Shown here piece after piece: positions 46,332-57,571 of a stretch of 64,000 nt of DNA (within the stretch, counting starts at the first letter, position 1; each line of letters begins with the position of its first letter). Where the stretch lies: contig NZ_ANIJ01000018.1 in the NCBI RefSeq assembly GCF_000347035.1, positions 62,001-126,000 of the forward strand, in the 5' to 3' direction. This DNA comes from Leptospira sp. B5-022. Lineage in GTDB: Bacteria; Spirochaetota; Leptospiria; Leptospirales; Leptospiraceae. A model generated the notes under the pieces. That model was not told the DNA's origin. It searched no databases and saw nothing but the letters and a program-made list of their open reading frames with translations. The position numbers were made by a program, and so were the translations under genes.

Positions 46332-48134
46332 TTAGGTCTTAAAAAATTCCACTTCTTTTTTCAAAGAGTTTGCCTGTTGGGCAAGTTTCTCCGCAAGAGA
46401 GTCGATATCATTCACTATCCCATTCAAAAATTCGGTAGCTTCCGAAATACTTCCGATCGTTTTAGAAAATTCTAAAGAAGTTTGGGATTGTTCTTTTGTG
46501 TGATTTCGGATCTCTTCTGCGGATCGGATCAATTCAGAAAAAGCATTCTTAACCTGAGCACTCGCCACCAACTGCGATTCGGATAAAGAAGAAACCTGCA
46601 AAATCCGGTCGGAAGTGTTTTGGGCGGTATCTCCTATTCTTCTGAAAGCAACTTCTGTATTCTCCAAAACTTCTCTTCCTGAAGTCGTTGCCTTTACTGC
46701 TTCCACTAATGTTGCCCGGATCCGTTTTGCATTTTCTTGGGTCTGTTCTCCCAATTTGGAAATTTCCTGAGCCACTACCGCAAAACCTTTGCCTGCTTCT
46801 CCGGCCCGGGCAGCCTCTATTGCTGCATTCAAGGAAAGAAGTCCTATTCTATCGGTAATCTCATGGATCACATTCACACTAGCTTCCATTTTGGCGGTAT
46901 TGGATTCAATCTCCGACATCGCATTCCGCGTTGATTGTAATGCGGACTCTCCATTAGAAGTCTCTAATCTCATTCTTTCCGCGTCATTTTTCGTATCCAT
47001 AAGGGAAGTATGGACATTACGAATTCTATCTTCGAGTTCCGCTAGAGATGCCGTAGCTTGTTCAACCGTACTAGACTGGCTTTCCGCTCTAGCTGATGTG
47101 GAATGAATGGATGCTGCGATTTCTTCCACCCCTGAACTCATTTGTTCCGTGGAGGCTGCTTGCTCTTGCATCTTTATGGAGAGATCTTTTGTTTTTCCTT
47201 CTAAAACTTTCGAACTTTGGGAAAGTTTTTCGGATTCTTTGATAACGGTTTTGACAACGATCCTAAGTCGTTTTACGAAATCGTTCAACATCTTGCTACT
47301 TCTTCCCAGCTCGTCCGTTGAAAGCATAGGCAGTTGGATTTCCAACTCCCCTTGGGACATTTCCACAAAAGCATTCATCATATTTTTGGAATTCCTACGA
47401 ATACTGGCTGCCAGTAGATAGGAAGAAATAGTAAGAGTAATTACCATAAAAAGTATGGTGAGAGAAAGCGCCAAAGTAACATCTCCCAATTTTAACCAAC
47501 CTGAGGTCTCTTCCACAAGGAGGTAACCGAAAATCACGACAGGTAATAGAGCGATGGATGCGATCGTAGAAATGATCCTAACGAAAATAGACACTTTACG
47601 AATGTCTTTTTCTTCTAAAGGTAATCCGTTCAATCTGTCCGATTCCAATACTTCCGAGAGTACTGATTCGGTTAAAAAGAAATGAGAAATTCCTAAGGTA
47701 GGATAAATGATCAGGGGTAATAACAAGAATGGCGCTGATTCGAAAAATTCGGGAATAAAGAATAGATGCATCAATTTCCAAGCTGCAGGAATTCCGTAAC
47801 TCCATTGTACGATATAAAACCCGGTATTTAGAAGCGGGAAATTCAGAAGTTTTTTCTTAACTTCCACTTTTCCTTTTGTGTTCAATTTTTCCCAATTATT
47901 GGGTTCCAGATTGGATAAGAGTCTTCCTAAATATAGGAATCTAAGTGTGGGGAAAAAATAAGAGGTGGTCAATACGACCGTAGAGGATCCGATCAAAGCG
48001 ATCGCCTTATTGAAATCATACGCTCCGGCAGCGATAATGAATAGAACAGCCAGAGGGACGGCGAGAACCGAAGTTAAAAGTTCCAGGCCTAAGGTCAGTC
48101 TCCATCTAAGTTTTCTAGATTCTCCCCTTGTCAT
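46332..48134 (-). CDS. Methyl-accepting chemotaxis protein with HAMP
   Basis: About 600 residues. The N-terminal half has about five to six hydrophobic helices with short loops, so no large periplasmic sensing domain. A HAMP-like region (NAFVEMSQGELEIQLPML) is followed by the signalling hairpin tip, [20 protein letters not shown] and GFAVVAQEISKLGEQT. It would talk to CheA/CheW to steer periplasmic flagella. The ATG at 48134 is preferred; in-frame ATGs at 48191 and 48224 would overlap or cross the divergent PhoD start. Confidence 0.92.
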   Translation of the reverse strand: MTRGESRKLRWRLTLGLELLTSVLAVPLAVLFIIAAGAYDFNKAIALIGSSTVVLTTSYFFPTLRFLYLGRLLSNLEPNNWEKLNTKGKVEVKKKLLNFPLLNTGFYIVQWSYGIPAAWKLMHLFFIPEFFESAPFLLLPLIIYPTLGISHFFLTESVLSEVLESDRLNGLPLEEKDIRKVSIFVRIISTIASIALLPVVIFGYLLVEETSGWLKLGDVTLALSLTILFMVITLTISSYLLAASIRRNSKNMMNAFVEMSQGELEIQLPMLSTDELGRSSKMLNDFVKRLRIVVKTVIKESEKLSQSSKVLEGKTKDLSIKMQEQAASTEQMSSGVEEIAASIHSTSARAESQSSTVEQATASLAELEDRIRNVHTSLMDTKNDAERMRLETSNGESALQSTRNAMSEIESNTAKMEASVNVIHEITDRIGLLSLNAAIEAARAGEAGKGFAVVAQEISKLGEQTQENAKRIRATLVEAVKATTSGREVLENTEVAFRRIGDTAQNTSDRILQVSSLSESQLVASAQVKNAFSELIRSAEEIRNHTKEQSQTSLEFSKTIGSISEATEFLNGIVNDIDSLAEKLAQQANSLKKEVEFFKT

Positions 48135-48189
48135 TTCCGTTCTTTCCCTTTTTTTGATTTGAAAGAAGCCTTGGGCTTCCAGATATTTC

Positions 48190-49557
48190 ATGACAATGAG
48201 ACGCAGATTGCTTTTATCATCCACCTCTTTGTTGATTTTACTCTTTGGATTCTTTTACATCGATTTTGAAATTTATGGAAAAAGTCAGTCAGCCGACACA
48301 ACTTCGCCTTCTAGTATTCAATCGGGGCCGATGTTAGGTTACTCTACTCATAAAGAAGTAAAAATATGGGTCCAGACTAAGAGTCCTTCTAAAGTTTATG
48401 CGAAATATTTTATTTCCGGTAACCCGGAACAAAGTCACAATACTCGTGAAGTAACTACGGAACACTATAAGGGGAATGTTGCACATCTGATTGCGGATGT
48501 ATTGGAACCGGGAAAAATATATGAATATTTAATTTATATCAATGGAAAACGCCAAGACCCCAAGTCTGAACAAAAGTTTAGGACACAACCGATTTGGATA
48601 GGAAAGCCGAGTGGACCGCCGGATATCAAATTCGCTTTGGGGAGTTGTGCATTCGTAAACGATCCAAAATACGACACTCAAACAAAACCTTATGGAGGAG
48701 AATATTTTATCTATCAATCCATCTCTGCTCGAAAACCGGATTTTATGATTTGGATGGGAGATAATGTATATTTAAGAGAACCGGATTGGGAGTCCAGAAC
48801 TGGATTCATTTATCGTTATACGGAGCAGCGATCCTTGTCGGAACTGCAACCTTTGCTCGCGAACATTCATCATTATGCGGTCTGGGATGATCACGATTGG
48901 GGGCCGAATGATGGTGATGCATCCTTTTGGATGGGAGCGACAGCGGAAGAAATTTTCAAACTGTTTTGGGCCAATCCGAACTATTCGAAAAAAGGGATAT
49001 ATGGATCCTTCACTTGGGGGGATGCTCAATTCTTTTTGATGGACGATCGCAGCTTTAGGACTGCAAACGATAATAAAACAGGCCCAAGATCATTCTTCGG
49101 AGAGGAACAATTGGATTGGCTGGTCAATAGCTTAGCATTCTCCAAGGCTACTTTTAAGTTCGTAGTAGTAGGGGGTCAGGTCTTAAATCCGTTATCCGTT
49201 TTCGAGAATTATTCTACTTATGCGGAAGAAAGGGAAAAACTTCTTTCTAAAATTTCCAAATTAAAGATAAAAAATCTGATATTTTTGACCGGTGATAGAC
49301 ACTTTACGGAATTATCATATATCGAGGAAGGATTCGAATATCCTATATACGATTTTACCGTTTCACCATTGACTTCTTCCACTCACGCACCGATTACCGA
49401 AAAAAATCCTTTAAGGATCGAAGGTACTTTTGTAGACGATAAAAGGAATTTCGGAACGATAGAAATTACAGGTCCTTTAAAACAAAGGAACTTAGTATTT
49501 AGAATTTTTGATTCTTCAGGAAAAGAACTTTGGTCCAGGGAAATTAAGGCCAAATGA
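48190..49557 (+). CDS. PhoD-like alkaline phosphatase
   Basis: A 455-residue protein. It has a basic start, one hydrophobic segment ([14 protein letters not shown]; anchor or signal), an N-terminal fibronectin-like domain (about 45-145), then the metallophosphatase domain: [34 protein letters not shown] and [13 protein letters not shown] carry metal ligands Asp, Asn and His. PhoD enzymes release phosphate from phosphodiesters and are Fe/Ca-dependent. It acts outside the cytoplasm. The next gene starts in its stop codon (4-bp overlap). Confidence 0.88.
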   Translation: MTMRRRLLLSSTSLLILLFGFFYIDFEIYGKSQSADTTSPSSIQSGPMLGYSTHKEVKIWVQTKSPSKVYAKYFISGNPEQSHNTREVTTEHYKGNVAHLIADVLEPGKIYEYLIYINGKRQDPKSEQKFRTQPIWIGKPSGPPDIKFALGSCAFVNDPKYDTQTKPYGGEYFIYQSISARKPDFMIWMGDNVYLREPDWESRTGFIYRYTEQRSLSELQPLLANIHHYAVWDDHDWGPNDGDASFWMGATAEEIFKLFWANPNYSKKGIYGSFTWGDAQFFLMDDRSFRTANDNKTGPRSFFGEEQLDWLVNSLAFSKATFKFVVVGGQVLNPLSVFENYSTYAEEREKLLSKISKLKIKNLIFLTGDRHFTELSYIEEGFEYPIYDFTVSPLTSSTHAPITEKNPLRIEGTFVDDKRNFGTIEITGPLKQRNLVFRIFDSSGKELWSREIKAK

Positions 49558-50411
49558 AAATCCAAACGTTTATGTTATATCTTCTTTCGGTCATATTTAT
49601 CCTCTTTCTTGGACTTTTCGGCTTATTATATTCTAACCAGGACAAGTTAATCTTCTTCCCGGAAATTCTACCCGAGGATTTTCGTTTTACTTTTCCATAC
49701 AAATTCCAGGAAGTCTCTTTGGAGTTGGAAGACGGAGAGAAGATATTTGGGTTATTCTTCCCTGCGCAAGGCCCTTCTAAAGGTACTGTTTTGTATTTTC
49801 ATGGCAATGCGGGAAGTTTAAGGAGTTGGGGAGGAGCAGCCGAGGATTTTGTCCCGAAAGGTTGGGACCTTCTCATGACCGATTATAGAGGTTACGGAAA
49901 AAGTAGGGCCAAGTTAAACGAGAAGGGAATGTACCAGGATGCTGAACGTTGGTACGAATATTTGAAAACCGATAAATTGAAGAAGGAGAACGAGATCATT
50001 CTTTACGGAAGATCTATCGGAACCGGGGTTGCAGTGGATTTGGGAACCAAGACAAATCCCGGCCAAATTATATTAGAAACTCCTTATACTTCTTTGGCCG
50101 ACCTGGCAAAAGAATATTATCCGTTTGTGTCTGAATGGTTTTTGTCTTATTCACTCAAATCGGAAGATAAGATAGGAAAATTGCGTTCTCCTATTACGAT
50201 CATACATGGGAACGAGGACGAGATCATACCTTTCCGTCTGGGAAAAAAATTGTTTAAAACCGCTTTGGAATCGGGAGTAAAAACGGATTTTTTAGAAATA
50301 GAAGGAGGAAATCATAATAATCTTTCTTTATTTCCAGAATACCAAAAAGGATTGGAAAAAATCCTAGAATCAGTCCATCTAAACCGAAAAAAGTCAGGCT
50401 CTCAGAGATAA
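49554..50411 (+). CDS. Alpha/beta hydrolase, membrane-anchored
   Basis: A 285-residue protein with an N-terminal helix ([19 protein letters not shown]). [16 protein letters not shown] (oxyanion HGNAG), [16 protein letters not shown] (Ser nucleophile), GNEDEIIPF (Asp) and EGGNHNNL (His) are the Bem46-like/ABHD13 signature. It probably hydrolyses an ester; substrate is unknown. It is coupled to the PhoD-like gene, suggesting related use of phosphodiesters or lipids (inference). The 3' end overlaps mtnP by 10 bases tail to tail. Confidence 0.88.
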   Translation: MKIQTFMLYLLSVIFILFLGLFGLLYSNQDKLIFFPEILPEDFRFTFPYKFQEVSLELEDGEKIFGLFFPAQGPSKGTVLYFHGNAGSLRSWGGAAEDFVPKGWDLLMTDYRGYGKSRAKLNEKGMYQDAERWYEYLKTDKLKKENEIILYGRSIGTGVAVDLGTKTNPGQIILETPYTSLADLAKEYYPFVSEWFLSYSLKSEDKIGKLRSPITIIHGNEDEIIPFRLGKKLFKTALESGVKTDFLEIEGGNHNNLSLFPEYQKGLEKILESVHLNRKKSGSQR

Positions 50412-51265
50412 TCTGGGAATAAAACTTTCAGTTTTGCGACCGTGTCCGGATTCCTGCGTTCAGGAGCGGTGATGATGGAATATTTAGTACTATTCTTCAG
50501 ACTTAGATCGTCTCCATTTCCAAGATCCGGGATTAAGGCACTCAAAAGTTTTTTGGCATTCTCCGCATTCTTTCCTAGATTTGCCATCACCATTTCCGCA
50601 GTGACCGCTTCTTCATTCTCTCTCCAACAATCGTAGTCCGTGGACATACAGATCATTTGGTAAACGATCTCCGCCTCTCTTGCAAGTTTAGCTTCCGGAA
50701 GTACACTCATATTAATAATATCTCCTCCCCAGGAACGATACATATGAGATTCCGCTCTTGTTGAGAATAGAGGTCCTTCCATACAAACCAAGGTTTTGTT
50801 TTGGTGGATAGGAAGATTGATCTTTAGAGCCGCCTTATTAATTCTATCGCTCAGATTTTTGGAAAAAGGGTCGGCGAATGGAGCATGAGCCACCACACCC
50901 TTTCCGAAGAATGTGGATTCTCTCCCTCTGGTCCTGTCAATAATCTGGTTAGGAAGAACAAAGTCCAAAGGTTTGATCTCTTCCCTCAAACTTCCGACGG
51001 AGCTGAAAGCTACGATCTCTTCTACGCCTAAAATTTTGAGTGCGCAGATATTCGCTTTCATAGGGACTTCGTGAGGCATGATAAAATGTCCCACTCCGTG
51101 ACGAGGGAGAAATGCGATCAGTTTGTCGTGGATCTTTCCGATCTTGATCGTGTCGGACGGTTTACCCCAAGGTGTTTCCGGAAGGACTTCTTCGACAAGT
51201 TCCATTCCATCCAGACTATAGAGACCTGTGCCTCCGATAACTGCAGCTTTTACTTTGGTCCCCAT
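50402..51265 (-). CDS. mtnP: S-methyl-5'-thioadenosine phosphorylase
   Basis: A 287-residue enzyme that splits methylthioadenosine into adenine and methylthioribose-1-phosphate for methionine salvage. IGGTGLYSLDGM, LPRHGVGHFIMPHEVP (phosphate site), SSVGSLREEIKP and CMEGPLFSTRAESHMYRSWG (substrate site, Ser/Met pattern) are all MTAP motifs. GAGGAGAGGGGG precedes the ATG. Assignment is firm, though a few paralogues cleave inosine instead. Confidence 0.95.
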   Translation of the reverse strand: MGTKVKAAVIGGTGLYSLDGMELVEEVLPETPWGKPSDTIKIGKIHDKLIAFLPRHGVGHFIMPHEVPMKANICALKILGVEEIVAFSSVGSLREEIKPLDFVLPNQIIDRTRGRESTFFGKGVVAHAPFADPFSKNLSDRINKAALKINLPIHQNKTLVCMEGPLFSTRAESHMYRSWGGDIINMSVLPEAKLAREAEIVYQMICMSTDYDCWRENEEAVTAEMVMANLGKNAENAKKLLSALIPDLGNGDDLSLKNSTKYSIITAPERRNPDTVAKLKVLFPDYL

Positions 51266-51347
51266 ATCCCCCTCTCCTCTTGCCCGGAATAAATTCCATA
51301 TATCGAAATATGGGTCCGATTGTAAAGAAGAAGGAAATGAAAAGGTC

Positions 51348-52937
51348 TTAGGAATTACCGCTCAATATTTTTAACTCGGAAGCCTTTGTTTTGATCCGAT
51401 CAATCTCCGAATTTAAGTTGGCTGAATCTTCGTTGATCTCATTAATATCTTTTTCTAATTGGGACATGGTTCGGATCATTTCTTTTTGGCCCAAGGATTG
51501 TTCCTTTTCAGACTCATAGATCTCACTGGAAACAGATTTGATACTTTCCAATTCACTTAAGAATTTACGAATAATATTTGTCTGCTCTAAGTAAAGTTTG
51601 TTCATCTGAACGATCCTATCCGAAGTTTCCAGGATCTTGAATTTTTGTTTTTCGGTTAGATCTCCCGTTTCCGCCGAAGCACTTTTTGCTTCTTGGATAA
51701 AACTTTGGGACTGTCTTACGATCGTAGAGATGGACTTCGCGTTTTCCGAGGTAAAGTCTGCGAGTTTACTAACTTCGTTTGCGACTACCGCAAATCCTCT
51801 TCCTGCTTCTCCCGCTCTTGCTGCTTCGATAGACGCGTTTAATGCGAGAAGGTTCGTTTTATCCGCTATCTCTCCCATGATCTGGTTAATCTGATCCACT
51901 TTGTCAAAGGAACCGGCAATGTCTGCCAGATATGATTTGGTCTTTTCGGCAGCGATGGTCACATTCTCCATATCCGCTTTATTATCATTTGCGAATGAGG
52001 AAAGTGCTTCGCTATAGCCTGTTATATTAGAAACTATATCTCCTAACTTTTTGGAATCGTCCACAAGCTCGTTCAAACTTGTGTTTTGTGATTCAATGGA
52101 TCTAGAAGTATTTGTAGACGCGGCTGAGAGTTCTTCTAATACCGCATTTACCTCTTCCAAGGCTGCTGCTTGGGATTCCATTTTTTCTCCCATACGATTG
52201 ATAAATTGTGCAAATTTTACGATAGAATCTTCCAAACTGATCGCAGAATCTTTGATGATCGATTGATTCTCGCTTAGTTTTTCGAGGAGATCTTTGGAGT
52301 CGGAATAGAGACGGTTTCCTTCCTCCGTCAGTCTTAGAAATAATCTCATCAATTGAGCTAGTATTACGCTCGCAACGAATATAAATGCAATTTTGATGAT
52401 TTCGGTGGAAGCGCTTATATTATAAGGAAGTTTCGCTTCTTCCGGATCCATTACGAAACCTGCACCATTTTTAAGAGCGCATACAAGAGCGACTATCGCA
52501 CCCGCGGTGGAGAATGCCCCAACTACCAAAACAAAAATCCTTTCTCCCAATAGGCAGGAGTAGATCATTATATAAAAATAAATGAAGAATAATACGACGT
52601 TCTTCAAAGTTCCAGCCGCTACATCCGGAGAAACGAAAGTGTCCAAGATCAAGGTCGCACTTAGGACATTCACATCGAATAATACGAAAAGTTTATGAAA
52701 TCCAATGGACATATTCTTTTTGCGATTTGCCACAAAATTGAAAATGCAGTATAGACCCATAAAAGCCGTACCGCCTGCGTGAACCATAAATTGTAAGGGT
52801 TGAAAACTCTTATAGGCTCCCGCCAAAGAAACGATAAAAAGTAAGACTAGCCCGAGCCGTATCCGGTTGATTACGATAGCCCCGTTCTTCCAGATTTGCA
52901 GGATCGTGGACTCCGCTTTTATATAGGAAATTTCCAT
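51348..52937 (-). CDS. Methyl-accepting chemotaxis protein, no HAMP visible
   Basis: About 529 residues. Six hydrophobic segments fill residues about 28-190, again without a periplasmic ligand domain, then a long coiled coil with the signalling tip [20 protein letters not shown] and [16 protein letters not shown]. No HAMP is obvious between membrane part and coil. Stimulus is unknown, perhaps energy or membrane state. The ATG at 52937 has GAGG nearby; an ATG seven codons upstream is the alternative. Confidence 0.92.
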   Translation of the reverse strand: MEISYIKAESTILQIWKNGAIVINRIRLGLVLLFIVSLAGAYKSFQPLQFMVHAGGTAFMGLYCIFNFVANRKKNMSIGFHKLFVLFDVNVLSATLILDTFVSPDVAAGTLKNVVLFFIYFYIMIYSCLLGERIFVLVVGAFSTAGAIVALVCALKNGAGFVMDPEEAKLPYNISASTEIIKIAFIFVASVILAQLMRLFLRLTEEGNRLYSDSKDLLEKLSENQSIIKDSAISLEDSIVKFAQFINRMGEKMESQAAALEEVNAVLEELSAASTNTSRSIESQNTSLNELVDDSKKLGDIVSNITGYSEALSSFANDNKADMENVTIAAEKTKSYLADIAGSFDKVDQINQIMGEIADKTNLLALNASIEAARAGEAGRGFAVVANEVSKLADFTSENAKSISTIVRQSQSFIQEAKSASAETGDLTEKQKFKILETSDRIVQMNKLYLEQTNIIRKFLSELESIKSVSSEIYESEKEQSLGQKEMIRTMSQLEKDINEINEDSANLNSEIDRIKTKASELKILSGNS

Positions 52938-53094
52938 TCTTACCTCGACTAAGAGCATTATCGGAGGCAGATGTTCATGTCTGAATATGAAGGGCCCCGA
53001 AAGATCTTTTAGAATAGACGGAATTTACCTAATCAGACTAACGTTGGGGGTCCGTTTATTCGTAAGAATGCCCGCTGAATATACGTTACATATC

Positions 53095-53892
53095 TTAAGA
53101 AAGGGAAGATCTTACTTCATCCAGGATACGATCCATTTCCAAGATACCGGCTTCGAATAAGGCAGGTCCCGGCTGTAAAATAATCGCAGGGTCCATCTCG
53201 AAAATTTTATCGTTTTTGATCGCCGGAATGTCTTTCCATTCTTCTCTGGTTCGAACCCATTCAAAATCCATTGGTTTTCCGCACCAGCTTCCGATGATCA
53301 GGTCCGGTTTTGTGTCCGCCACTTCATGAAGGCTAACGATCCTGTCTTTGGCTAAAGATTTTTCTTTTAAATGTCCGAAACAATCAACTGCTCCAACGAT
53401 CTCTAATAGCTCGGAAACCCATCGGATCCCTGTTATGATCGGATGATCCCATTCTTGGAAAAAAACCTTGAGTTTAGGTTTAGAAGAAGAACGTTCTTTG
53501 ATCTCCTTTAATTTTTTCTCATAAGATTTCACGAGTTTGGAAACCTGTTCCGACTTTCCTATCAGCGATCCCACCATTAATATGGTCTGAAAAATTTCGT
53601 CCAAACTTCTTTGGTTGGTGATCAATACATTCAGACCTTCTTTTACCAGATCATGAGAAAGTTGAGCCTGAATATCCGAGAAACCGATGATCAGATCAGG
53701 ACCTAGATCTTTGATCTTCTTGATGTTTCCGTTAATGAAAGCGGAAACCCTGGGTTTTTCCTCTTTTGCTCGTGAAGGTCTCTCCGTATATGCCGAGATC
53801 CCTACGATTCTATCTTCTTCTCCTAATAAATAGAGAAGTTCCGTAGTTTCTTCAGTTAAACATACGATTCTTTGCGGACCAATTCTACTCAA
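53095..53892 (-). CDS. BtuF-like periplasmic-binding-fold protein without signal
   Basis: A 265-residue protein with the two-lobed fold of iron-siderophore and cobalamin-binding proteins: [55 protein letters not shown] and [15 protein letters not shown]. Unlike BtuF it starts with [10 protein letters not shown] and has no signal peptide or lipobox, so it appears to be cytoplasmic. Its TTG start overlaps the acs stop by four bases, so it is made with acetyl-CoA synthetase. A cobalamin or corrinoid ligand is plausible but not proven. Confidence 0.8.
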   Translation of the reverse strand: MSRIGPQRIVCLTEETTELLYLLGEEDRIVGISAYTERPSRAKEEKPRVSAFINGNIKKIKDLGPDLIIGFSDIQAQLSHDLVKEGLNVLITNQRSLDEIFQTILMVGSLIGKSEQVSKLVKSYEKKLKEIKERSSSKPKLKVFFQEWDHPIITGIRWVSELLEIVGAVDCFGHLKEKSLAKDRIVSLHEVADTKPDLIIGSWCGKPMDFEWVRTREEWKDIPAIKNDKIFEMDPAIILQPGPALFEAGILEMDRILDEVRSSLS

Positions 53893-55856
53893 CTGTGATA
53901 CTTCTTCTTATCTTCTATTAATTTTTCGACTACACTTGGATCCGCTAATGTGGAGATATCTCCTAACCCTTCGAATTCACCCGAAGCGATCTTACGAAGG
54001 ATCCTTCTCATAATTTTTCCGGATCTGGTTTTAGGAAGTCCAGGCGCCCAGTGGATGACATCCGGTCTTGCGATCTTTCCGATCATTTTTTCGACAGTGG
54101 TTATCAGATCTTTTTTTAGAGAATCGTTTGTTGCTACTCCTTCCTTCACTGTGACATAGGCATAAATTCCCTGGCCTTTGATGTCATGTGGAAATCCAAC
54201 AACTGCAGCTTCTGCAACGGAAAGATTTTCCACAAGAGCGCTTTCCACTTCTGCAGAACCGATTCTATGACCGGAAACGTTAATCACATCGTCTACACGA
54301 CCTGTGATCCAATAATATCCATCCTTATCTCTTCTTGCTCCATCTCCCGTAAAATAATACCCTTTATAAATGGAGAAGTAGGTATCGAAAAATCTTTTCG
54401 AGTCTTTATACACTCCTCTCATCATAGAAGGCCAGGGAGATTTGATGGCCAGATTGCCTGAGACTTCTCCCTTAGAATTGATCTCTTTTCCTTCATCATC
54501 TAACAGAACAGGCTGCACTCCGAAGAATGGAAGAGTTGCAGATCCGGGTTTTTGTGCGATTGCCCCAGGTAGCGGAGAGATCATAATCGCACCGGTCTCC
54601 GTCTGCCACCAAGTGTCTACGATAGGACATTTGGACTTTCCTACATATTTAAAATACCATTCCCAAGCTTCCGGATTAATAGGTTCTCCTACCGATCCGA
54701 TCAATCTAAGAGTGTTTAAGTTTCTTTTTTCGATAGGATCTGTTCCTTCTCTCATTAAAGAACGAATAGCAGTAGGAGCAGTGTAGAATATTGTAACACC
54801 GTGTTTATCGATCACATCCCAAAATCTTCCTACATCAGGATAGGTAGGAACTCCTTCAAACATAACGGAAGTAGCTCCATTAGAGAGAGGACCGTATACC
54901 AAATAACTATGACCTGTCACCCAACCGATATCGGCAGTACACCAATATGTATCCGTAGGTTTGATATCGAAGATATAATGAAAGGTCATATTGACCCCGA
55001 GAAGATATCCTCCTGTCGTATGAAGAACTCCTTTCGGTTTTCCGGTAGAACCGGAAGTGTATAGAATGAACAAAGGATCTTCCGAGTCCATTTGTTCCGG
55101 TTTACAATATGCAGGAAGTTCGGGATCGTTCATCAGATAATGCCACCAATGATCCCTTCCTTCTTTCCAATTCAGTTCCGTTTCTTGACCTGTCCTTCTC
55201 ACTACGATCACATTATTTACTTTTTCAGAAGATTGATCCAAAGCGGTGTCGACCGCCTTTTTTAGATCCAGAATTTTGCCACCCCTATAACCTCCATCGG
55301 AAGTTACGATCAATCTCGGTTTACAATCTTCTATCCGGCTTTGCAAGGCTTCCGGGGAAAAACCTCCGAATACTACCGAATGGATCGCACCGATACGAGT
55401 ACATGCAAGAATTGTAATGGCGAGCTCGGGAATCATGGGCAGGTATACCATGACCACGTCACCTTTTCTGATCCCGGAACTTTTTAGAACATTTGCAAGT
55501 TTGTTCACTTCCCGATACAAATCAAAATACGTATACGTTTTGGACTCGTGGGGATTGTCTCCTTCCCAAATGATTGCTGCCTTATTTTTTAAGGGTGAAT
55601 CCAGATGACGGTCCAAACAATTGTAAGAGACATTGATCTTGCCTCCTTCGAACCATTTTACTTTTGCATTCTTAAAATCGTGATCTAAAACTTTGTTCCA
55701 TTTTTTAAACCAGGTCAACCGGGTGGAAGCTTCTCTTGCCCAAAACTTTTTAGGATTTTCGATGGATTCTTTGTATAATGCCTTATAATCCTTGAGGTTG
55801 ATATTCGCCGTTTTTTTAAAATGAACGAACGGCTGGACGATTCTTTCTTTCGACAT
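53889..55856 (-). CDS. acs: Acetyl-CoA synthetase
   Basis: A 655-residue AMP-forming enzyme (acetate + ATP + CoA to acetyl-CoA). Motifs are [17 protein letters not shown] (P-loop-like A3), [14 protein letters not shown] (A5), [20 protein letters not shown] (A7), [14 protein letters not shown] (hinge) and [12 protein letters not shown], which holds the catalytic, acetylatable Lys. The ATG at 55856 with GGAAG upstream gives the normal length; the 53 codons further upstream are not part of it. It is coupled to the BtuF-like gene. Confidence 0.97.
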   Translation of the reverse strand: MSKERIVQPFVHFKKTANINLKDYKALYKESIENPKKFWAREASTRLTWFKKWNKVLDHDFKNAKVKWFEGGKINVSYNCLDRHLDSPLKNKAAIIWEGDNPHESKTYTYFDLYREVNKLANVLKSSGIRKGDVVMVYLPMIPELAITILACTRIGAIHSVVFGGFSPEALQSRIEDCKPRLIVTSDGGYRGGKILDLKKAVDTALDQSSEKVNNVIVVRRTGQETELNWKEGRDHWWHYLMNDPELPAYCKPEQMDSEDPLFILYTSGSTGKPKGVLHTTGGYLLGVNMTFHYIFDIKPTDTYWCTADIGWVTGHSYLVYGPLSNGATSVMFEGVPTYPDVGRFWDVIDKHGVTIFYTAPTAIRSLMREGTDPIEKRNLNTLRLIGSVGEPINPEAWEWYFKYVGKSKCPIVDTWWQTETGAIMISPLPGAIAQKPGSATLPFFGVQPVLLDDEGKEINSKGEVSGNLAIKSPWPSMMRGVYKDSKRFFDTYFSIYKGYYFTGDGARRDKDGYYWITGRVDDVINVSGHRIGSAEVESALVENLSVAEAAVVGFPHDIKGQGIYAYVTVKEGVATNDSLKKDLITTVEKMIGKIARPDVIHWAPGLPKTRSGKIMRRILRKIASGEFEGLGDISTLADPSVVEKLIEDKKKYHS

Positions 55857-56177
55857 GGCTTCTTCCTTCGCAATCGAATACCAAACTTTTTTATTTCCGT
55901 ATTGTCCACTCATTCTCGAACCGACCATGGAAACATTGCGAAAACCGAGTTTTCTATGGGGCGCTCGAGATTCACTTGGGGTGTCTTCGATTACGCCTCT
56001 GGCTATCTCAGACAATCTCGCTTCCTATGGGGCGCTCGATTGGTTGCAAAAAAGTTGAACATTTGTTTTGAATTTTCAAATTTTATCTTACAGTTCTTGC
56101 TTAGGTTTTTCACATAAAATTATGATTGTTATGAAAAAAAGAATGCCCCCCGACCGTATTTTAGCAGGCTCGCCTCA
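55857..56177. other. Gene-free stretch with a 15-bp direct repeat
   Basis: Region between divergent acs and DUF374 genes, about 320 bases. CTATGGGGCGCTCGA occurs at 55954-55968 and 56025-56039, 71 bases apart start to start. Two short plus-strand frames cross it but are repeat-derived and lack ribosome binding sites. The right third is A/T-rich and probably holds the DUF374 promoter; no convincing hexamer pair is seen. Confidence 0.6.
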
Positions 56178-56921
56178 ATGTCAGAAAAATCGGATACCCG
56201 GGAAAGTTGGAAGCGTAGGTTTCTCGTATGGTTAGTACCTACTCTAGTAGTTTTTTTACAAAGGATCATCGGACTCACCTCAAGAAAGGTGGAATTGGGA
56301 AAGGAGCATTTTAATTCTCTATATCCTTTGAAGAAGCCGTTTATCCTTTCCGTTTGGCATACGAACGTTCTTTATTCACCGTACTTGAATAAGAATCGCA
56401 AGTTAGCCGTTTTAATCTCTGAGTCTAAAGACGGCGATTTTATTACCGGAGTGGTGCATAAATTCGGTAACGGAAGTATTCGTGGGAGTTCCTCCAAAGG
56501 TGGTTCGAAAGCTCTTAAGGCAATGATCGTTCATCTCAGAAAAAATCTTCCTGCAGCGTTTACTCCGGACGGACCGAGAGGTCCCGCTTGGATCGTTCAG
56601 CCGGGGGTCATCGCCGCCGCTCAGGTCTCTCAGGTACCGATCTTACCTTTTCATTATGAATGTACAAAACAATGGATTGCAGAAAAGTCTTGGGATAAAC
56701 ATAGGATCCCGAAACCTTTCACAACCTTTGTAATCTCTTACGGGGAGCCCATCATGATCCCTAGAGATCTGGATGAGGCCGGCTTCGAAAGAGAAAGACT
56801 GAGAGTAGAGAAAGCAATGCTCGAAAATAAACTTCGAGCAGAACAAAAGGCGGAAGAACTTAGAGGTAAAACCTCTCTTAGGTCGAACCTGTCCGAATTA
56901 GATCTAGAAACTCGCTCCTAG
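56178..56921 (+). CDS. DUF374 acyltransferase-like protein
   Basis: A 247-residue protein. After an N-terminal hydrophobic segment ([18 protein letters not shown]), [14 protein letters not shown] (a His of HX4-type), [13 protein letters not shown] and [20 protein letters not shown] are hallmarks of the DUF374 domain, a relative of lipid A acyltransferases and PlsC. It may acylate an envelope lipid. The C-terminal charged helix extends past the domain and its last 44 bases overlap folE antisense. Confidence 0.88.
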   Translation: MSEKSDTRESWKRRFLVWLVPTLVVFLQRIIGLTSRKVELGKEHFNSLYPLKKPFILSVWHTNVLYSPYLNKNRKLAVLISESKDGDFITGVVHKFGNGSIRGSSSKGGSKALKAMIVHLRKNLPAAFTPDGPRGPAWIVQPGVIAAAQVSQVPILPFHYECTKQWIAEKSWDKHRIPKPFTTFVISYGEPIMIPRDLDEAGFERERLRVEKAMLENKLRAEQKAEELRGKTSLRSNLSELDLETRS

Positions 56922-57429
56922 TTACCATATTCGTTTTAAATTCTCCGAGCATACAAGAAGTGAAAAGTTCGGAGTTTTGTTTTTCCACTCCTCTCATCAT
57001 CATACAAAGATGTTTTGCCTTGATGACTACGGCAACGCCCAAAGGATCGAGGACTTCCATGAGGGCGTATGCAATTTGTTCGGTCATTCTTTCCTGAACC
57101 TGTAACCTTCTCGCAAATACGTCCACAATACGTGGGATCTTGGAAATCCCGATGATCTTTTTATTCGGAATATAACCTACGTGAGCCTTTCCAAAAAAAG
57201 GAAGAAGATGATGCTCGCAAAGAGAATACATTTCGATGTCCCGGACAAGAACCATACCTTGGCTGTCTTCTTCGAAAATAGCTCCGTTTACAATCGTATC
57301 AATGTCCGCCTTATAACCGGATGTCAGGAATTCGTAAGCTTTTCGGACTCTTTTAGGAGTGTTTAAAAGTCCTTCTCGACTCGGATCTTCTCCGATAGCT
57401 TTTAATATACTCGTTACTTCGTTTTCCAA
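56878..57429 (-). CDS. folE: GTP cyclohydrolase I
   Basis: A 183-residue enzyme for the first step of folate and pterin synthesis (GTP to 7,8-dihydroneopterin triphosphate). Zinc and active-site residues are in [20 protein letters not shown] (Cys, His), with [12 protein letters not shown] and [16 protein letters not shown]. Length is typical. Its 3' end overlaps the DUF374 gene by 44 bases tail to tail. It is divergent from the glycosyltransferase gene. Confidence 0.97.
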   Translation of the reverse strand: MENEVTSILKAIGEDPSREGLLNTPKRVRKAYEFLTSGYKADIDTIVNGAIFEEDSQGMVLVRDIEMYSLCEHHLLPFFGKAHVGYIPNKKIIGISKIPRIVDVFARRLQVQERMTEQIAYALMEVLDPLGVAVVIKAKHLCMMMRGVEKQNSELFTSCMLGEFKTNMVTRSEFLDLIRTGST

Positions 57430-57571
57430 GGTGTCTCTCCGTTCTTCGCTTTGAAAAATGTATGTAGTTAGACTCGTCTGGACAAGTCTCGGCAGTTTCC
57501 TTCTCTTTTCAAGGGGAAAAGCGATTGGCTTGCCATTCCGACTTCATCCTATACGATGGTTTAAATTTTCC

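Noticed and set aside
55857..56015. Longer N-terminus for acs starting at 56015
   Set aside because: Adds 53 residues not seen in acetyl-CoA synthetases, and the repeat lies inside; 55856 has a ribosome binding site.
55821..56117. Plus-strand frame of 98 codons across the acs upstream region
   Set aside because: It crosses the acs start antisense, lacks a ribosome binding site and contains the direct repeat twice.
57458..57571. Longer glycosyltransferase start at 57458
   Set aside because: The added 38 residues lie before the normal GT4 beginning KIGFDARM and have no ribosome binding site.
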